A DNA stretch of 64,000 bases, from the NCBI GenBank assembly GCA_964423925.1, contig CAYRGQ010000002.1, forward strand, positions 124,001 through 188,000, in the 5' to 3' direction. The notes under the pieces are model-generated. The model was not told where the DNA came from and ran no database searches. It saw only the letters and a list, made by a program, of their open reading frames with translations. This document shows, piece after piece, positions 60,602 to 64,000 of this stretch; the stretch's first letter is position 1; each line of letters begins with the position of its first letter. This DNA comes from CAYRGQ01 sp964423925 (GTDB lineage: Bacteria > Bacteroidota > Bacteroidia > Sphingobacteriales > Sphingobacteriaceae). Position numbers and translations under genes: made by a program.

Positions 60602-61963
60602 ATGGGACACACGGATATCAATCGCAGAAAATTCATCCAAGGCACAGGCGCCGCGCTGGCGCTGTCGTTGATAAAGGCTAACGGCATGGCCATGCCCGTG
60701 AGCACTTCGGAAATGCGCGTAGGCCTCATCGGTGCAGGTTGGTACGGAAAGAGCGACCTATTCAAGCTCATCCAAGTCCGAAATGTAAATGTCGTTGGTA
60801 TATGCGACGTAGACCGTAACCATCTCGAAGAAGCCGGCCACCTTGTCAGCCAACGGCAGGCATCTGGAAAGATGCCCGCTTTGTATGGTGATTACCGCAA
60901 AATGCTGGACAATCACCAGTTTGACCTCATGCTAATCGGCTCGCCTGACCACTGGCATGCCCTGCAAGCCATAGATTCCATCAAAGCGGGCGCCCACCTT
61001 TATTTGCAGAAGCCCGTAAGCGTGGATGTGCTGGAAGGGGAAGCCATACTGGAAGCGGCCCGAAAATATAACCGTAAGGTACAGATTGGCACCCAGCGAC
61101 GAAGCACTCCCCACCTCATTGACGCCAAACGACGCATCATCGACGCGGGGCTCCTCGGAAAAATATCGCACGTGGAAATGTGTTGCTATTATCACATGAG
61201 GCAGAATGGAAACCCGCCAGTCCAACCCGTGCCGGACTTCCTCAACTACGATCTTTGGACTGGGCCCGCTCCCCTACGCCCCTATGACGGGCTCCCGCAC
61301 GGGGGCTGGTGGCGCACGTTTATGGAATATAGTAACGGCATTACCGGCGACATGTGCGTTCATATGTTTGATACCGTTCGGTGGCTATTGAAACTCCCCT
61401 GGCCCAAGCGGATAAGTGCTACAGGTGGCATATACGTGCAAAAAGACGGCAAATCCAATATCGCCGACACCCAAACGGCCATCTTTGAATACGAAGATTT
61501 AAACTGCGTTTGGCAACACCGCTCCTGGGGGACAGCGCCAGATCCCGAGTACCCATGGGCATTTATCATCTATGGCGACAAGGGCACCCTGAAGGGAAGC
61601 GTGATGAAATATGAGTTTATTCCCGTGGGAAAAGGCGACCGCATTGTGCAGGACGTCGTGTACGAACGTGAGGAATATCCCGAAGACCTGTCCGAGCATC
61701 GCATCGAGCTCCACACCGCGCCAGCAACGCGCGGGCATATGCTTGACCTTCTTTCCGCCATAGAAAAAGACCATCTGCCTGTTGCTGATATTGAAGAAGG
61801 CCATATCTCCTCGGCGAGTTGTATCTTGGCAAACCTCTCCATGGAATTGGGGCGACCCCTGAGCTATGACCCTAAGCGAAAAATCTGCGTAGACGACCCC
61901 CGAGCTACCGCACGCTTGCGGAGACCCTACCGCAGCCCATGGGTACATCCGTATACGGGATGA
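60602..61963 (+). CDS. Gfo/Idh/MocA-family oxidoreductase with Tat signal
   Basis: A 453-residue protein with a twin-arginine signal (NRRKFIQGTGAALALSLI), so it is exported folded with its cofactor. The Rossmann domain shows VGLIGAGWYGKSDL and CDVDRNHL; the EKP motif of the family reads LQKP here, a variant common in exported members. The C-terminal alpha/beta domain carries GDMCVHMFDTVRWLL. Such proteins act on sugars or derivatives in the periplasm with tightly bound NAD(P). A TATATTCG at 60559-60566 is a weak -7 candidate. Substrate unknown. Confidence 0.92.
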   Translation: MGHTDINRRKFIQGTGAALALSLIKANGMAMPVSTSEMRVGLIGAGWYGKSDLFKLIQVRNVNVVGICDVDRNHLEEAGHLVSQRQASGKMPALYGDYRKMLDNHQFDLMLIGSPDHWHALQAIDSIKAGAHLYLQKPVSVDVLEGEAILEAARKYNRKVQIGTQRRSTPHLIDAKRRIIDAGLLGKISHVEMCCYYHMRQNGNPPVQPVPDFLNYDLWTGPAPLRPYDGLPHGGWWRTFMEYSNGITGDMCVHMFDTVRWLLKLPWPKRISATGGIYVQKDGKSNIADTQTAIFEYEDLNCVWQHRSWGTAPDPEYPWAFIIYGDKGTLKGSVMKYEFIPVGKGDRIVQDVVYEREEYPEDLSEHRIELHTAPATRGHMLDLLSAIEKDHLPVADIEEGHISSASCILANLSMELGRPLSYDPKRKICVDDPRATARLRRPYRSPWVHPYTG

Positions 61964-62028
61964 CCAACTGGCGATAAAAGTTTCGGCTTAATGGAAAAAG
62001 GTTGTAGATCGCGCCAAAGCGCTGCTAT

Positions 62029-62814
62029 CTAAAACAGTTCTTTGCTGAGGATGTAGATGCCCATGGTCAGCAGAAACCAACCAAATCCGCCTCGAAGCCT
62101 CTCACCTGAGATACGTCTTCCTAGCAAGCTCCCCACGAGCACGCCCACAATCGTAATTGAGAGGAAGATGAACAGGAAATTCCAGTTAATCTGAACATGG
62201 CCAATGTCCCCGATAAAACCGACCAAGGAGTTGATAGCGATAATAATTAGGGACGTTCCGATGGCTCGCTTGATGGGGGTCTTCGCCAAAATGACCAGCG
62301 TGGGGATAATGAGGAAGCCTCCACCGGCGCCCAATAGCCCTGTCACCAAGCCGATACCGATACCCAGCGCGCCGAGCTGAAGCATTACATAAGCACTTTT
62401 TTTCTGCCGATCGGACTGCCCGTACCCCAAAATCATCGAAACCGACGAGGCGAGCATCAACGCCGAAAAAAGGATCATAATCGTGGTAGAACGATGAACG
62501 GTGAATCCCGCTAGCTGAAACAGCTCGTCGGGGATCAGAGGTAGTACGTATTTGCGCGTCAGAAACACCGTCGCCAAGGAAGTGAGGCCGAAGGTAGCCG
62601 CTACCCGGAAGTCGACATTGCTCTTCGTCGCTTGGAAACCAGCGCCGGCTAAGCTCGTTACTCCGATAATAAACAAGGAGTATGAGGTGGCAACAGTGGG
62701 ATCCAGATGAAAAACGTAGACCAGCACGGGCACCGCCAAGATGGATCCACCGCCACCAATCAGTCCAAGCACCACACCAATAAGAACCGCGAGGGCATAC
62801 CCTAATATCTCCAT
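62029..62814 (-). CDS. Sulfite exporter TauE/SafE family permease
   Basis: A 261-residue inner-membrane protein with about eight transmembrane helices in two repeats: GLIGGGGSILAVPVLVYVFHLDPTVATSYSLFIIGVTSLAGA and GLLGAGGGFLIIPTLVILAKTPIKRAIGTSLIIIAINSLVGF. The paired GGGGSxxxVPxL elements are the family hallmark. Members export sulfite, sulfoacetate or other organosulfonates; the substrate here is unknown. It is flanked by unrelated genes and may be monocistronic. Confidence 0.94.
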   Translation of the reverse strand: MEILGYALAVLIGVVLGLIGGGGSILAVPVLVYVFHLDPTVATSYSLFIIGVTSLAGAGFQATKSNVDFRVAATFGLTSLATVFLTRKYVLPLIPDELFQLAGFTVHRSTTIMILFSALMLASSVSMILGYGQSDRQKKSAYVMLQLGALGIGIGLVTGLLGAGGGFLIIPTLVILAKTPIKRAIGTSLIIIAINSLVGFIGDIGHVQINWNFLFIFLSITIVGVLVGSLLGRRISGERLRGGFGWFLLTMGIYILSKELF

Positions 62815-63005
62815 GGAAACTACCTAAACGAGCGCGCTAGCCCGCCGCATAAACTTGCGTATTCGGGCTTGGCTTTATTCACACGCCGCAAAACAAATTA
62901 CGCGTTAATTGGTTGATTTATCAAATGGGAAGGGTAAGACTCGCGTCGTGCCACACGCGTACGATCAAGGCCCAGACCCACGTGTACGGATAAAACGCTT
63001 AAATT

Positions 63006-63383
63006 ATGTGTGCGAAAATAAAAATAAAGACGAAGAACCCACTGGAGAAGACTAACTTGCTTAAAGATGGGCTCACAAGCGAAAAGGCGTTGGAATTACT
63101 CGCCAACGTGCGCGACAAATACGAATATGCGAAGGAACGTCGGAATATTGTGAATTCGGAACGGGTCGTATCCATCGCTGCTGGCGCATTTGTCCTGTAT
63201 ACTGGCGTCAATAACATGTTTCGATCGCCGTTCTCGGCGCTGCTGGAAGTCGTTGCAGGAAGTGCGCTTCTATTACGAGGAGCCACTGGGTATTGCCCTG
63301 TCAAAGAGCAATTGACTGGCGTTCGGGATGTTACCGTTGTCGAACCGAAGATTCCTACCCCGCCAAGCGCCACGATTGCCTGA
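63006..63383 (+). CDS. DUF2892 (YgaP-like membrane domain) protein
   Basis: The 125-residue protein has a charged N-terminal part (about 1-50, with LANVRDKYEYAKERR) followed by a two-helix membrane unit: NSERVVSIAAGAFVLYTGVNNM and LEVVAGSALLLRGATGYCPVKEQL. The Asn-x-Glu-Arg opening and GYCPV ending are those of DUF2892, the membrane part of rhodanese YgaP. No rhodanese domain is present. Function unknown. It converges with the SRPBCC gene. Confidence 0.85.
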   Translation: MCAKIKIKTKNPLEKTNLLKDGLTSEKALELLANVRDKYEYAKERRNIVNSERVVSIAAGAFVLYTGVNNMFRSPFSALLEVVAGSALLLRGATGYCPVKEQLTGVRDVTVVEPKIPTPPSATIA

Positions 63384-63405
63384 CAACCAAGAAGCTTGGG
63401 GGAAC

Positions 63406-63804
63406 CTAGCGCAATATCGAGGCCAGCTGCGCGACCTGATGATCGACGAGTTTCTGTAACGGGCCAGAGGCCAGCATCTTCATCATCATGTTCAAATCGG
63501 CGTCGATACGTAGGGTAGCCGTGGTTCTATCGTCCGCTAGGGAATCAAGAGTCCAGCGAAGCGTTACATCAAATGGCGCTTTCTCTAATGGTACGAACAC
63601 GACCTCGCGGTTTTCTTCTCGATGGGCTACCTTCAAGGCCAACTTGGCCATGTTTTGTATGGTGAAACGCGCCTCATCACGGGTTGATGACCAATTGTAG
63701 ATATTCTCAGGCATCAACGCTTCGTGGTTATTGCAGTCCGCAAGGAACGCATACACTTGGTCTGCAGGCTTATCGACGGTAACCGAATTTTGGATCGTAG
63801 TCAT
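63406..63804 (-). CDS. SRPBCC family protein
   Basis: A 132-residue single SRPBCC/polyketide cyclase-like domain: SVTVDKPADQVYAFLADCNNHEALMPENIYNW opens the fold and a long amphipathic helix (MMKMLASGPLQKLVDHQVAQLASIL) closes it. It is intracellular, with no signal. It lies 22 bp downstream of pyrE on the same strand; this neighbourhood recurs in Bacteroidota as I recall it, but no functional tie to pyrimidine synthesis is established. It may bind a hydrophobic ligand. Confidence 0.88.
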   Translation of the reverse strand: MTTIQNSVTVDKPADQVYAFLADCNNHEALMPENIYNWSSTRDEARFTIQNMAKLALKVAHREENREVVFVPLEKAPFDVTLRWTLDSLADDRTTATLRIDADLNMMMKMLASGPLQKLVDHQVAQLASILR

Positions 63805-63826
63805 GCGTGATGGATGTTGGGCTCGT

Positions 63827-64000
63827 CTATCTGGAAACTTCCTGTCCCCATGTACTGGGGCTTAACCGCCATTCGCGAAGCAGTTCGGCTTCCGTCTGCT
63901 GTACGTAGTTATGCTCTATAGCAAAATCAATCAAAGAATCGTACGAACAAAGGCTAATCAAGCGACACTTTGCTTCCGCAAAATTGCGAGTAGCCTCTTC
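63827..64000 (-). CDS. pyrE: Orotate phosphoribosyltransferase, C-terminal end (partial)
   Basis: The frame enters from the right edge and runs 57 codons to TAG (63829-63827). The tail, with LISLCSYDSLIDFAIEHNYV then ELLREWRLSPSTWG, matches the C-terminal helix region of Bacteroidota PyrE, which converts orotate and PRPP to OMP. Only the end is visible, so catalytic residues cannot be checked. Followed 22 bp later by the SRPBCC gene. Confidence 0.75.
   Translation of the reverse strand, partial: EEATRNFAEAKCRLISLCSYDSLIDFAIEHNYVQQTEAELLREWRLSPSTWGQEVSR

Overview
The window is a gene-dense stretch of a Bacteroidota chromosome of moderate GC, most likely from a Sphingobacteriaceae-type organism (Parapedobacter/Pedobacter-like; this placement is inference). 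The evidence is Bacteroidota -7 promoter elements (TAnnTTTG) in front of many genes, scarce Shine-Dalgarno sites, several TTG/GTG starts, lineage families (DUF6695, DUF4199, DUF5117-type metalloprotease, ribosomal protein THX, SRPBCC next to pyrE) and many secreted or lipid-anchored proteins. No prophage, transposase, CRISPR array, rRNA or tRNA was seen.

Layout. 1-8 kb: end of an unknown gene, an SRPBCC-DinB fusion, a GHL10 lipoprotein, an RhlE-type helicase, a DUF6695 protein followed by panD, and two secreted proteins. 8-17.5 kb: queE, lpdA, a small Rieske protein, an ABC-F ATPase and the rimP-nusA-infB operon, which has an unusual leader. 17.7-24 kb: a zinc metalloprotease lipoprotein, recR-SDR, a LOG-family protein, a small disordered protein and gap. 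24-29 kb: cmk, a hypothetical gene and topA (one operon), then engB-ubiA. 29-37.7 kb: isoaspartyl peptidase, ywbE, a Dabb lipoprotein, membrane protein-dxr-rseP, a DUF4199 protein, a cysteine desulfurase, a second small disordered protein and rpe. 37.7-44.2 kb: a structured RNA candidate, a trimethylamine monooxygenase (tmm), a GH43 enzyme, an AI-2E-type permease, pnuC and a decayed diheme cytochrome c pseudogene. 44.3-64 kb: smc, an MBL hydrolase, a giant alpha-2-macroglobulin, THX, rlmB, dnaX, a 7TM-HD hydrolase, a Tat-exported oxidoreductase, a TauE permease, a DUF2892 protein and an SRPBCC protein downstream of the pyrE end.

Most genes are housekeeping: translation (rimP, nusA, infB, engB, rlmB, THX), DNA replication and maintenance (topA, dnaX, recR, smc), cofactors and isoprenoids (panD, queE, dxr, ubiA/mqnP, pnuC) and central metabolism (lpdA, gap, rpe). 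The points most worth a second look are: a repeated arrangement in which the -7 element lies 3-5 nt before the start codon, predicting leaderless mRNAs (recR, engB, Rieske, nifS-like, dnaX); a terminator and 16-codon ORF between the promoter and rimP; an A10 slippage tract in dnaX placed to make a gamma-type product; a candidate structured ncRNA before tmm; and a cytochrome c gene with three frameshifts and a nonsense codon.
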